A DNA stretch of 54,069 nucleotides from JAJZIH01 sp021785265 (lineage in GTDB: Bacteria > Pseudomonadota > Gammaproteobacteria > JAKAQQ01). This document shows positions 35,061 through 43,927 of this stretch, piece by piece. The stretch's first letter is position 1. Every line of letters begins with the position of its first letter. The stretch spans positions 1 through 54,069 of the forward strand of contig DAHWSH010000007.1 in NCBI GenBank assembly GCA_027338645.1, given 5' to 3'. The notes beneath the pieces were generated by a model that was given only the letters and a program-made list of their open reading frames with translations, had not been told where the DNA came from and made no database searches. Made by a program: the position numbers and the translations under genes.

Positions 35061-35864
35061 ATGAGCGGCGGATTCCTGAACGGCAAGCGCGCGCTCATCG
35101 TGGGGGTGGCGAGCGAGCGCTCCCTGGCGTGGGGCATCGCCCGGTCCATGCACCGCGAGGGGGCTGAGCTGGCCTTCTCCTACCAGGGAGAGCGGCTCGG
35201 GGAGCGGGTTCGAGAACTGGCGGAGCGGGTCGGTTCGAACCGCGTCTTCCCCTGTGATGTGGCCGATGACGGAGCCATCGATGCCCTGTTCTCCAAGCTC
35301 GAAGCGGCTTGGGACGGATTCGACATCCTGGTCCATGCCGTGGCCTATGCCCCGCGCCAGGCCCTGGAGGGCAGTTATCTGGACAGCGTCGACCGCGATA
35401 GTTTCCGGATCGCCCACGACATCAGCGCCTACAGTTTTGCCGCCTTGGCCAAGCGGGCGCGTCCCCTGCTCAAGGGACATGCCGGGGCGCTCCTCACCCT
35501 GAGCTACCTGGGCGCGGTCCAGGCCATTCCGAACTACAACGTCATGGGTCCCGCCAAGGCGAGTCTCGAGGCGAATGTACGCTTCATGGCCCTGGATCTC
35601 GGACGGGAGGGACACCGCGTGAACGCCCTCTCACCCGGACCGGTCAAGACGCTCGCGGCCAGCGGGGTTTCCGGATTCCGCAAGATGCTGGCCGAGGTCC
35701 AGTCCCGCGCACCCCTCAAGCGCAATGTCAGTCTCGAGGAGGTGGGCAACGCGGGGGCCTTCCTGTGTTCGGATTTGGCCAGTGGCATTACCGGAACCGT
35801 GCTCTACGTCGATTGCGGCTACCACATTGTCGGCATGCCGCCTTTGGCCGAAGGGGAGTCCTAA
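35061..35864 (+). CDS. fabI: Enoyl-[acyl-carrier-protein] reductase (NADH)
   Basis: FabI performs the last reduction of each fatty-acid elongation cycle. The 267-residue short-chain dehydrogenase-like protein has GKRALIVGVASERSLAWGIA with the nucleotide loop, the catalytic Tyr159 and Lys166 (NYNVMGPAK, Y-x6-K), and LSPGPVKTLAASG. These are the classical FabI rather than FabV or FabK features. It lies 15 bp after mltD with GGAG before the ATG. In many relatives fabI neighbours ppiD; here 3 kb of accessory DNA separates them. Confidence 0.95.
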   Translation: MSGGFLNGKRALIVGVASERSLAWGIARSMHREGAELAFSYQGERLGERVRELAERVGSNRVFPCDVADDGAIDALFSKLEAAWDGFDILVHAVAYAPRQALEGSYLDSVDRDSFRIAHDISAYSFAALAKRARPLLKGHAGALLTLSYLGAVQAIPNYNVMGPAKASLEANVRFMALDLGREGHRVNALSPGPVKTLAASGVSGFRKMLAEVQSRAPLKRNVSLEEVGNAGAFLCSDLASGITGTVLYVDCGYHIVGMPPLAEGES

Positions 35865-36531
35865 CCCCAAGTCGCGGTGTTCAACCCCCCGCTCCATCAG
35901 ATGATCCTCCGATTTCGTTCGCCCGGATGACGCCGTGCGAGCCTCAGCTGCGAGGCGACGCCTCGCGGACTACTGGCCCATCTTCGGCGCCTCGCCTGTC
36001 CTTTCGGGAACTCTCGCCTCTTCGGTTCGCGTCGTCATTCCGGCCCAGCGTTACCGGGGTGAGGATCATGCGCCCTAGCGAAACGTCATGCCCTCTATGA
36101 AGCGGCGAAGGCGAGATATCCGGGACGCGGGCCAGGGCCGTACACACAACTGGACACCCGTCGGCGCGGTCGATTTGAACCCGCAGCGGCACGATAAAAA
36201 GGCCGCTTAAAAAATGACAACTCCCTAGACGGACGCCGCTCACGCTTATGCGCGTCGGATCAACCTCACCACGTTCCGTACATATCCCGGACGTCGCCTC
36301 TTTTTGCCCGCTCGTCCCGCCGTGCCGCCTCCACCCGCTTCCGGTTCGTCGGGCGAGCGCTTTGCCACCGGCTTCCTTCACCCCCTCACCCGGGTAGCCC
36401 TTGCCAGGCAGCTCGCATTTCCGTATTTCGGGCATGCAGAGGACTCCCACCTCAAAAGGGTGCGCCCTGCCGAGCGCATCCAAAAACGGAAGTGGACAGG
36501 CTACCTTCTCCCAAGAGTGGGGCGGTGTCCC
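35865..36531. other. 667-bp gap with no recognisable gene
   Basis: Both strands have open frames but none with a ribosome binding site, family similarity or coding-like codon use. Structures seen: a perfect hairpin GCGAGGC-GAC-GCCTCGC at 35950-35966 without a T-run, and AGCGGC/GCCGCT arms flanking an A-rich loop near 36185. The A/T runs around 36196-36220 break the otherwise GC-rich composition. It may be decayed mobile DNA; no terminal repeats were identified. Confidence 0.4.
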
Positions 36532-37536
36532 TCAACGAGAGATTCCGGGAGTTTTCTCCAGGGCCGTACCCTTTTCCACCTGCCGGAGCACATCGGCTGT
36601 GGCCTGGGCAATGCCCGGCACGGGCCGGTCCCCGTAGGCCAGAAGCACGGCCAAGGGACGGTGGCCGTTGAGGGGATAGAGCACCCAGCGCGGCATCCGG
36701 CCGGTAAACACCATATCCGATGCAGAATTTATCGGTATACACGGCATGTACCGCCGGCTGCGTCCCTGATAGATTCGCGTGACCGGGAGATCGCGCCAAT
36801 AGACCACATGTTCTACCAGGATAATACGGAAACCGGTGGGATGCCCGTCGAGCACGAGCGGCGCAAAACGCCAGCGGCGTAGCGAGCGCAGATGGCGACG
36901 CTTTATCCGGGACCACCACCGCTTAACATCATCCATCGCTCCCCCGGGTAGCGGGGGACGTAGCAAGTACCTGGCCGAGACCACCCGTCCCGCCCGGTTG
37001 ACCCGGCCTTCCATCCAGCTCAGGCCGGTTATCGTGGTTTCTGCCACGCCGCAATCATACCGGGTCTGGACAACGGACAATCCCGTAGCGGGCAGTCCGC
37101 CAGCACCGGGAATCGGCACGTCGACCCAGAGCCCCGGAGTCCGGCTCCCGTCTCCCGCCCCAAATGCCGACAATGTGAGATTCTGGATCCGGGCACGCAG
37201 TTGGGAGCGGGGGAGAGATCTGACCTGGACCAGAAGCCCGAACGCTGGCCGGGCCACCCGAGGCAGCGGGGGAAGCTGTGGCGGACGAAAGACCGGCTCC
37301 TGCAGATGCCGCACGACGGCCGGAAGCGGCGGGGCGGGATGGGCCAGCCACTGGACCGGACTCGTCCGGTGGTGATGAGAAGATATCCGTGCTCGGAAGG
37401 GGGACAATCCTCCCAGCCAGAGACCCGTCAAGGCCAAGAGAATCCCTTCCGCCAATAGAGCCCCCAGCATGCACACCATCCGGGCACGGAAACGGGATCC
37501 TCTCCCCGGTTCAGTCAGGCCGCGGAGTATCCCCAT
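36532..37536 (-). CDS. Unknown membrane-anchored protein with Pro-rich N-terminal region
   Basis: I do not recognise a family. The 334-residue frame has one strongly hydrophobic segment near the N-terminus (about residues 22-44, CMLGALLAEGILLALTGLWL), then a His/Pro-rich stretch (about 50-95). A C-terminal half follows with a basic patch (RWWSRIKRRHLRSLRRWRF) and beta-rich segments (GFRIILVEHVVYWRDLPV). The layout of anchor, proline-rich spacer and folded tail resembles TonB-like or secretion-accessory proteins, but there is no TonB motif. It lies 66 bp after the secreted Cys-rich gene on the same strand and may share its promoter. Confidence 0.55.
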   Translation of the reverse strand: MGILRGLTEPGRGSRFRARMVCMLGALLAEGILLALTGLWLGGLSPFRARISSHHHRTSPVQWLAHPAPPLPAVVRHLQEPVFRPPQLPPLPRVARPAFGLLVQVRSLPRSQLRARIQNLTLSAFGAGDGSRTPGLWVDVPIPGAGGLPATGLSVVQTRYDCGVAETTITGLSWMEGRVNRAGRVVSARYLLRPPLPGGAMDDVKRWWSRIKRRHLRSLRRWRFAPLVLDGHPTGFRIILVEHVVYWRDLPVTRIYQGRSRRYMPCIPINSASDMVFTGRMPRWVLYPLNGHRPLAVLLAYGDRPVPGIAQATADVLRQVEKGTALEKTPGISR

Positions 37537-37602
37537 TCCGACACGATCTCCCCCACTCCCGGGACCGTCCCCGGCAGCACCGTCGCCTGCCCTTCGACCC
37601 CA

Positions 37603-38487
37603 TCAACCCCCCCCACAGGAAAGTGCGGCCTCCGGATCCGTGTCGCACAAAAAGTTGTTGAAAATAATACTTTCGATGATCCCGTTGAGTGTGTTCTGCA
37701 AGGCGTCAGCCGCCCCCTGTTCACAGGTGTTTGAACAAACTGCAACACCAATGGGATGCGGCTCATCCAGGATGAGCAGAGGTTTGATGTACGAGGAAGA
37801 GATCGGAGGAGGCGAGAAATCATAGGAGGAAGCGCCCAGGGAGTTGAAGGTCGGAACTGCGACCGTATCGCCTCCATCATCGATCGGCACCCCGTCCGAC
37901 GCATGTCCGCTCTCCGATACGAAGCCATAGCTCAATGGACTCGACCCCACCACAATATACTCCGCATCGGAGCCGTCCGGGGAAACCCCCAAGACCACGG
38001 TTCCCACCGACGGAGGATCGGATTGGGTTTCACTGGCCAGCCAAGACTCGATCGCCGGCGCCTGGGCCGACCCCGTGAACGTGCTGGCCACACTCGAGGG
38101 GATCTCGACCCCCAAGGGTGGAAAGACTTCCTCATAGTCCTGCTGCATCTCGGAGATCGAACCGGGATCACTCCATTCATAGTTCCAACTGCAAGGCGCG
38201 CCATCGGCCGTCGAGAGGCATACGCCGCTCAGCCCAATGAAGGCGGCCATGTCGCTTTGGGGATTGTAGACGTTGAACAGAGCTTCCACATGGGGCGTGC
38301 CGGCACTGTTCACATAGTAGGCACCGGACGGAATGTCGCTCTGCGCGTAATCCTGAAAAGCAGCCACCGTGGTGCAGCTGGTGCACTCGGCCATGACCAG
38401 ATTACGCGGCGCGGCCTGAACCGGTGCGGCCGCGAGGGCCAGGCCAAGGATGGGGATCAGAGAGTAGAGAATCATGTGCTTTTTCAT
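37603..38487 (-). CDS. Secreted cysteine-rich protein of unknown function
   Basis: The 294-residue product has a clear signal peptide (MKKHMILYSLIPILGLALAA then APVQA), and its ATG is preceded by AGGAGG at ideal spacing. The mature part is acidic, Ser/Pro/Asp-rich and has eight cysteines in pairs (ECTSC, C...PC, CSNTC, C...C), suggesting four disulfides and a periplasmic or extracellular place. No known domain is recognised. The C-terminus ends SCGGG encoded by a run of eight G; losing one G would extend the protein by about 30 residues. Its promoter contains a 12-G tract. Confidence 0.78.
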   Translation of the reverse strand: MKKHMILYSLIPILGLALAAAPVQAAPRNLVMAECTSCTTVAAFQDYAQSDIPSGAYYVNSAGTPHVEALFNVYNPQSDMAAFIGLSGVCLSTADGAPCSWNYEWSDPGSISEMQQDYEEVFPPLGVEIPSSVASTFTGSAQAPAIESWLASETQSDPPSVGTVVLGVSPDGSDAEYIVVGSSPLSYGFVSESGHASDGVPIDDGGDTVAVPTFNSLGASSYDFSPPPISSSYIKPLLILDEPHPIGVAVCSNTCEQGAADALQNTLNGIIESIIFNNFLCDTDPEAALSCGGG

Positions 38488-38561
38488 GTCTTTCCTCCTG
38501 TTGGATCCAATGACATGCTTATGCTCATGGCCTGAGGCACCCGCCTCGAGGCCTTCCCCCG

Positions 38562-38591
38562 ACCTTACCCCCCCCCCCCAAGATTTGTCAA
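38562..38591 (-). promoter_or_regulatory. Promoter with 12-G tract in the spacer (candidate phase-variable)
   Basis: On the minus strand a perfect TTGACA (38591-38586) is followed by AATCTT, then twelve G (38579-38568), then TAAGGT (38567-38562) as a weak -10. The spacer is 18 bp; loss of one G would give the optimal 17 bp. The start codon of the secreted protein lies 74 bp downstream. Homopolymeric spacers of this type tune promoters by slipped-strand mispairing in several pathogens. Confidence 0.6.
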
Positions 38592-38830
38592 GCAACGGAG
38601 GATCCAATCACTGGAAGGGGGCTGTCCACGCCTCGGTCTACACCTCACCGCCCAGCCTCCACCGTGCCTCACCGACAACGGAGCACTCAAAGCGCCAGCG
38701 ATCGCCCCAATGTAGTAGAGACCTGCCGGGTTACGGCCTCAGAGAATCAATTACTGATCATTCAACACCGCCCCATAGCGGAAGACGGGCTCACCCATCG
38801 GAGACTGGGGGTGGCGCCAGCCCGCGGGGT
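38592..38830. other. Intergenic stretch between poly-G promoter and ppiD end
   Basis: Together with the promoter and leader this makes a 343-bp non-coding gap. No gene, tRNA or convincing rho-independent terminator for ppiD was found. Nearby, a perfect 10-bp palindrome TTGGATCCAA (38501-38510) sits directly upstream of the ribosome binding site of the secreted-protein gene, and a related GGATCCAAT recurs at 38600. Confidence 0.4.
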
Positions 38831-40762
38831 TCAGAGCGCGCTCTGGCTCGCCTGGAGTTCCTTGGAGTTGATGCGGACGTGCCCAACCCGTTCGAGCTCG
38901 TTCAGGAAAAGCTGCATCTCGAAACCGGATTCCGCGTCTTCCTGGCTTTTCGTCCACGACCCGAGGCCCTGACCCTCCAGATGATTCCGGCCGGGGATTC
39001 GCACGTGGCCAGCCGCAACCACAGCCACATCCCCTCCGCCCAGGGAAAGAACGTGAACCGTCCACAGCCCGGCCGCGGGATTAGACAGTCGGAACACGGA
39101 GGGAGCCAGTGCCGCTGGGAAACCGGCGGGGGGTGGAGAGTTCCGGACCAGCCGGATGGGACCGTGGACCGGCTCTCCGGCCACATGCGTCAAGGTCGGC
39201 TCGCGCGAAAGGAGCCCCGCCGCCGCTTGGGCAGCCCGTCGGGCGGCCGTGCGCGCAGCTTGCGCCACGAGCTGCCGGACGAGGATCGGGCGGACTTGAG
39301 AGAGGCGTTTCGGACGTGCCGGACTCCGCCGGACGACTCGTAATACCAGGGCCCGGTTTCCGGGCAGGCGAACCGGGTCACTGTTCAAGCCACCCTGGAG
39401 CACGCTCGGTTTGAAAATGGCGTGGATCACCGCGGGCAGGGCGGCCAACCCCTTGCCCCCGGCCGGCGTGATGCCGGTCATCTCCCGAATCGGGAGACCG
39501 AGAGTCCGGCTCACCGGCGACAGGGAGTTATCCTCCTCGAAGGCCAGATTGCCCATCTCGTGGACGAGATGGTGGTACAAGCGGATTTCCGCCTGCGTCC
39601 GGTAACGCTGGATGAGCTGTTTTCGGGCGGCTTTGAATGACAGGCGTTGGCCGGCCCGGAGACCGCGCAGCTTGACGATCTCGTAACCGAATGGCGTGGC
39701 CAGCGGCCCACGCACGGCACCCACTTTCATGTGGCCGAATGCGCGCGCCATCGAGGCGGGGACTTCCTTGGCGGTGATCCAGCCCAGTGCCCCGCCCTTC
39801 GCCGCCGTCGCCGGATCCTCCGAGTCTTGTCGGGCCAGAGCCGCGAAATGCGCACCGTGGTCAAGCGCCGCGAGGATCGTCCGGGCCCGCTGTCGGGCCG
39901 CTTTCCGGGCCACCGGGGTCGTAGCGGAGCGGATCAGGATCATGGATACCTTCCACTGGGGAGGCTTTGTGTAGCGGGATTCTCGTTCCGCGTACAGGGT
40001 GAGCAGGTCATTCAGGGTCGGGTGGATGCGATCGGCCAGCGCGCGGGCACTGAGGAGGACATAGGCGACCGTCACCTGCTCGGGGTTTTCGAAGCGTGAT
40101 TGTTCCCGGCGATAGGCGGCCTGAAGCGCCGCCGGCGTGACGGCAGATCGGGCCTGTGCCATGAATTGGCTCGTGGGGATCACGGTCCAGCGCACCCTGC
40201 GCGATTCGTGGGCATAGCGGTAACGGTTACGGACGGAGTTGGGCGGCAGGAAAGCGGTGCCGGCGATGCCGGCCTCGAGACGGGTCAGGAGCAGCGATTC
40301 GCGGACCTGGTTCTCGAAGGCGGACGGTGTGAGATTCTCTTCGTGGAGATAGTCCTCGTACAGTCCCATCGAAAAATGATGACCCTCGCGGAATGACGGG
40401 ATCCCCCGGATGGCCCGGGCAATATCCTGCGGGCTGACCCGGATCCCGTCGTGCCGGGCCTGGGCCAGAAGCAGGGTTTTCTGGATCAAGGCCTCGAGGG
40501 CCTGTTGCCGGATCAGGTTCATCTCGCCGATGGTGGGCGTGAAATGGGGTCCCATGACCTCGGTCAGCCGGGCGTACTGGGACTCGAAGGCCTGTTCGAG
40601 CTGATTGGAACCGATCGTGATGCCATCGACCTTGGCCACATCGTTCCCGCCGAGGATGCTCGGATAGTCCTGTACGCCCCAGAAAATGAACGGGACGCCC
40701 ACGACCACGAGAATTACCCAGAGAACCCACTTGCTCGCACGTTCACGCAATGAATCCAGCAT
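38831..40762 (-). CDS. ppiD: Periplasmic folding chaperone / peptidyl-prolyl isomerase PpiD
   Basis: PpiD is an inner-membrane-anchored chaperone near the Sec exit that helps outer-membrane proteins fold. The 643-residue protein has one N-terminal transmembrane helix (WVLWVILVVVGVPFIFWGV), a SurA-like N-terminal chaperone region (about 40-230), a parvulin domain (about 260-365, with DPATAAKGGALGWI), and a second degenerate parvulin-like C-terminal region. It lies 56 bp after tRNA-Asp, in the conserved place downstream of hupB. Confidence 0.92.
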   Translation of the reverse strand: MLDSLRERASKWVLWVILVVVGVPFIFWGVQDYPSILGGNDVAKVDGITIGSNQLEQAFESQYARLTEVMGPHFTPTIGEMNLIRQQALEALIQKTLLLAQARHDGIRVSPQDIARAIRGIPSFREGHHFSMGLYEDYLHEENLTPSAFENQVRESLLLTRLEAGIAGTAFLPPNSVRNRYRYAHESRRVRWTVIPTSQFMAQARSAVTPAALQAAYRREQSRFENPEQVTVAYVLLSARALADRIHPTLNDLLTLYAERESRYTKPPQWKVSMILIRSATTPVARKAARQRARTILAALDHGAHFAALARQDSEDPATAAKGGALGWITAKEVPASMARAFGHMKVGAVRGPLATPFGYEIVKLRGLRAGQRLSFKAARKQLIQRYRTQAEIRLYHHLVHEMGNLAFEEDNSLSPVSRTLGLPIREMTGITPAGGKGLAALPAVIHAIFKPSVLQGGLNSDPVRLPGNRALVLRVVRRSPARPKRLSQVRPILVRQLVAQAARTAARRAAQAAAGLLSREPTLTHVAGEPVHGPIRLVRNSPPPAGFPAALAPSVFRLSNPAAGLWTVHVLSLGGGDVAVVAAGHVRIPGRNHLEGQGLGSWTKSQEDAESGFEMQLFLNELERVGHVRINSKELQASQSAL

Positions 40763-40818
40763 GACTCCGATCCCGAATGGAATTTCAGAACGAAAGGCGA
40801 CGGCCGCAAACCGGCCAA

Positions 40819-40895
40819 TGGCGGAGTGGACGGGACTCGAACCCGCGACCCCCGGCGTGACAAGCCGGTATTCTAACCAGCTGAACTACCACTCC
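40819..40895 (-). tRNA. tRNA-Asp (GUC)
   Basis: The 77-base gene folds as a standard cloverleaf: acceptor GGAGTGG/CCACTCC, D-loop TTCAGCTGGTTAGAA, anticodon loop TTGTCAC (GTC), T-arm GCGGG-TTCGAGT-CCCGT, discriminator G and encoded CCA. It closely resembles the E. coli tRNA-Asp. It lies 8 bp after tRNA-Val. Confidence 0.97.
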
Positions 40896-40903
40896 GCCCC
40901 GAC

Positions 40904-40980
40904 TGGTGGGTGCTGAGGGAATCGAACCCCCGACTTTCGCCGTGTAAAGGCGACGCTCTACCGGTCTGAGCTAAGCACCC
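40904..40980 (-). tRNA. tRNA-Val (UAC)
   Basis: The 77-base cloverleaf has acceptor GGGTGCT/AGCACCC, anticodon stem TCGCC/GGCGA with loop TTTACAC (anticodon TAC), T-arm with GGTTCGATTCC, discriminator A and encoded CCA. It starts only 13 bases after the hupB stop, so it is probably cut out of a hupB transcript by RNase P and tRNA 3' processing. Confidence 0.97.
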
Positions 40981-40993
40981 TCGGGTCAGCCTA

Positions 40994-41266
40994 TCAGTTT
41001 AATGCATCCTTCATGGGTTTGCTGGGCTTGAAGCCGAGCGAACGGCTGGCCGGAATACTGATCATGGCTCCCGTCTTGGGATTGCGACCGGTCCGCGCCT
41101 TCCGGTTCTTCACGTGGAAGGAACCGAAGCCCACCAGGGTGACCGCATCGCCCTGGCACAGGGCATGAGTCAGGCTTTCGATGACCGCATCCAGAACGCG
41201 GGTGCATTCGGCCTTTGACAGTTCGGTACGACTGGCTACTGCATCAATGAGTTCTGATTTATTCAT
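40994..41266 (-). CDS. hupB: DNA-binding protein HU (beta)
   Basis: HU is a small dimeric nucleoid protein that bends DNA. The 90-residue product matches family length, with MNKSELIDAVA at the start, GFGSFHVKNRKARTGRNPKTG leading into the DNA-binding arm, and the ISIPASRSLGFKPSKPMKDAL C-terminus. A strong own promoter lies between it and lon. Placement after lon is conserved in Proteobacteria. Confidence 0.97.
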   Translation of the reverse strand: MNKSELIDAVASRTELSKAECTRVLDAVIESLTHALCQGDAVTLVGFGSFHVKNRKARTGRNPKTGAMISIPASRSLGFKPSKPMKDALN

Positions 41267-41365
41267 AGAGATGACATCCTCTCGTCGTGGGGGGACAACC
41301 TGGAGTGGTTTGATAACCCAGTTCGTCCGTCGGTGACCCGGTTCGGTTCCCGAGTCATGACTAGT

Positions 41366-41394
41366 TTTATACTTGCCCCGCCGGATACTGTCAA
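41366..41394 (-). promoter_or_regulatory. Strong sigma70 promoter of hupB
   Basis: A perfect TTGACA (41394-41389), a 17-bp spacer and TATAAA (41371-41366, 5 of 6) start just 10 bp after the lon stop. The predicted leader to the hupB ATG is about 93 bases. It would also drive the two tRNAs and perhaps ppiD. Confidence 0.75.
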
Positions 41395-41404
41395 ATCGAC
41401 CGCC

Positions 41405-43864
41405 TCAATGCGCGCGCGGCGCTTCCACCGATTCGGGCGCGGGCGGCGCGGACTCCGGCAAAAGCCCGGGGGCAGGTTCCCCCGGATCGCGGGGCGCGGC
41501 GGGCATCTCAGTCAGGGCCAAGGCCAAGACCTGGTCGATCCAGTTGACCGGACGGATCTCGAGCCCCCCTTTGATCGTTTCCGGAATCTCCGCCAGATCC
41601 TTGATGTTTTCCTCGGGAATGAGCACCGTGGTGATGCCCCCCCGATGCGCCGCCAGGAGTTTTTCCTTGAGTCCCCCGATGGGCAAGACCTCGCCCCGCA
41701 GGGTGATCTCTCCGGTCATGGCCACTCCAGAGCGGACCGGAATCCGGCTCAGGGCCGAAACCAGCGCGGTGCACATGGCCACCCCCGCACTGGGTCCATC
41801 CTTCGGCGTCGCCCCTTCCGGAACATGGATATGGAAATCCTGCTTCTGGTAAAAGCTGGGTTCGATACCGAGGCGTTCCGCCCGGCTGCGGACAACCGTC
41901 AGGGCCGCCTGGATCGATTCCTGCATGACCTCACCCAAGTGTCCGGTCTGGATGAGCTTGCCCCGCCCCGGCACGATCGCCGCCTCGACCGTGAGGAGGT
42001 CCCCGCCCATCTCGGTCCAGGCCAGTCCTGTGACCTGCCCGACCTGGTCGCGCGTCTCGGCCCGTCCGTAGCGGAAACGGGTCACCCCCAGATAATCCGC
42101 CAGGGTCTCAGAAGTTGGCACGACCGGATGCGGGGTCGTGGAATCGACCTGGAGTCTTTTCGCGACCTTGCGGGTAATCTTGGCAATCTCCCGCTCCAGG
42201 TTGCGCACACCGGCCTCCTGGGTATAGCGCCGGATCATCGTCAACAGGATCTCATCGTCGATCCGACAATCGTCCGTCGAAAGCCCGGCATTCGTGAACT
42301 CCTTGGGCACGAGGTAGCGACGGGCGATATTGAGTTTCTCATCCTCGGTATAGCCCGGCAGGCGGATCACCTCGAGCCGGTCCAGGAGGGCCGGGGGGAT
42401 GTTGAGCGTGTTGGCCGTGGCCACGAAGAGTACATGAGACAGATCGAAATCGACCTCGAGGTAGTGATCGTTGAAGGTATGGTTCTGCTCGGGATCCAGA
42501 ACTTCGAGCAGGGCGGCTGACGGATCGCCGCGGAAGTCGACCGACATCTTGTCGATCTCGTCGAGCAGAAACAACGGGTTGCGCACCCCCACCTTACTCA
42601 GGTTCTGCACGATCTTGCCGGGCATGGAACCGATGTAGGTCCGGCGATGACCCCGGATTTCAGCCTCGTCCCGGACCCCCCCCAAAGACATCCGCACGAA
42701 GCGTCGCCCGGTGGCACGGGCAATGCTTCGTCCCAATGAGGTTTTCCCCACGCCCGGGGGTCCCACCAGGCAGATGATCGGTCCCCGGAGACGGCCATGG
42801 GAAACCCGTTGCTGAACGGCGAGATATTCGAGAATCCGTTCCTTGACCTTTTCCAGGCCATAGTGATCCTCTTCGAGGATCCGTTCAGCCGCCTGCAGGT
42901 CGCGCGAAATCCGCGTCGTCCGTTTCCAGGGCAGACCGAGCAACGTGTCGATATAGTTGCGCACCACGGTGGCTTCGGCCGACATCGGGGCCATCTGCCG
43001 GAGTTTCTTGAGTTCGGCCTGAGCTTTTGACAGCGCCTCCTTCGACAGGCCGGCCTTCTCGATCCGCCGATCCAGTTCGTCGAGATCGCTCCCCCCCTCC
43101 TCCGTCTCGCCGAGTTCACGCTGGATCGCCTTCATCTGCTCGTTGAGATAGTATTCGCGCTGCCCGCGCTCCATCTGCTGCTTGACGCGCCCGCGGATCC
43201 GGCGGTCGATCTGGAGTACCTCGATTTCGCCCTGCATACACTCGAGCACCTTCTCCAGACGCTCCTTGAAATCCAGGCATTCGAGAATCTGTTGTTTCTG
43301 TATCGGCGGGAGCGACACATGAGCCATGACGGCATCGGCGAGAGGACCCGGTTCTTCAATGGCGGACAGGGAGGCCACGACCTCTGGAGGGGTCCTGCGA
43401 CTGATCTTGATGTAATCCTCGAACAATCCGATCAGTGTCCGCTTGTAGACCGAAAACTCGCGTTCCTGGAACGCCTCGACCGACTTCCAGCTCGTCTCCC
43501 GGGCCTCCTCGATCAACTCGGCCCGTGCCGACAGAAAGGGATCGGTGGTCCAGGAACGGACACGAGCCCGCTGCCGGCCTTCGACCAGGACCTTGACCGT
43601 GTTGTCCGGCAGCTTGAGGAGCTGGAGCAGGACCGAGACCGTCCCGACCTCGTAAAGGGCCTCCGGATCCGGGTTTTCATCCTCGGCAGCCCGTTGGGCC
43701 ACCAAGAGGATCCGCTTGTCCCCCTGGAGCGCCTGGTCCAGGGCCCGGATTGACTTTTCCCGGCCTACGGTCAGTGAGGTGACCATGTGCGGGAAGACCA
43801 CCACATCGCGCAACGGCAAGACCGGGAATTCCTCGGTGGCAGCAATCAGGATCGTTTCATTCAT
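41405..43864 (-). CDS. lon: ATP-dependent protease Lon
   Basis: Lon unfolds and degrades misfolded and regulatory proteins in the cytosol. The 819-residue protein (start chosen so that FPVLPLRDVVVFPHM is close to the N-terminus, as in the family) has the N-terminal substrate domain and coiled coil. The AAA module has Walker A GPPGVGKTSLG (Lys374) and Walker B FLLDEIDKM. The protease domain has the Ser692-Lys735 dyad (DGPSAGVAM, GGLKEKLL), 43 residues apart as in E. coli. An in-frame ATG 16 codons upstream is less likely. A sigma32-like promoter lies upstream. Confidence 0.96.
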   Translation of the reverse strand: MNETILIAATEEFPVLPLRDVVVFPHMVTSLTVGREKSIRALDQALQGDKRILLVAQRAAEDENPDPEALYEVGTVSVLLQLLKLPDNTVKVLVEGRQRARVRSWTTDPFLSARAELIEEARETSWKSVEAFQEREFSVYKRTLIGLFEDYIKISRRTPPEVVASLSAIEEPGPLADAVMAHVSLPPIQKQQILECLDFKERLEKVLECMQGEIEVLQIDRRIRGRVKQQMERGQREYYLNEQMKAIQRELGETEEGGSDLDELDRRIEKAGLSKEALSKAQAELKKLRQMAPMSAEATVVRNYIDTLLGLPWKRTTRISRDLQAAERILEEDHYGLEKVKERILEYLAVQQRVSHGRLRGPIICLVGPPGVGKTSLGRSIARATGRRFVRMSLGGVRDEAEIRGHRRTYIGSMPGKIVQNLSKVGVRNPLFLLDEIDKMSVDFRGDPSAALLEVLDPEQNHTFNDHYLEVDFDLSHVLFVATANTLNIPPALLDRLEVIRLPGYTEDEKLNIARRYLVPKEFTNAGLSTDDCRIDDEILLTMIRRYTQEAGVRNLEREIAKITRKVAKRLQVDSTTPHPVVPTSETLADYLGVTRFRYGRAETRDQVGQVTGLAWTEMGGDLLTVEAAIVPGRGKLIQTGHLGEVMQESIQAALTVVRSRAERLGIEPSFYQKQDFHIHVPEGATPKDGPSAGVAMCTALVSALSRIPVRSGVAMTGEITLRGEVLPIGGLKEKLLAAHRGGITTVLIPEENIKDLAEIPETIKGGLEIRPVNWIDQVLALALTEMPAAPRDPGEPAPGLLPESAPPAPESVEAPRAH

Positions 43865-43927
43865 TCGTTCACCCGGCGCCTTCCCGGTGGGCAAGGCATC
43901 ATCATGGCACAAGGGCCCCTTAGTGGA

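Noticed and set aside
35950..35966. Rho-independent terminator of fabI
   Set aside because: The stem is perfect but lies about 85 bp from the stop and no T-run follows on either strand.
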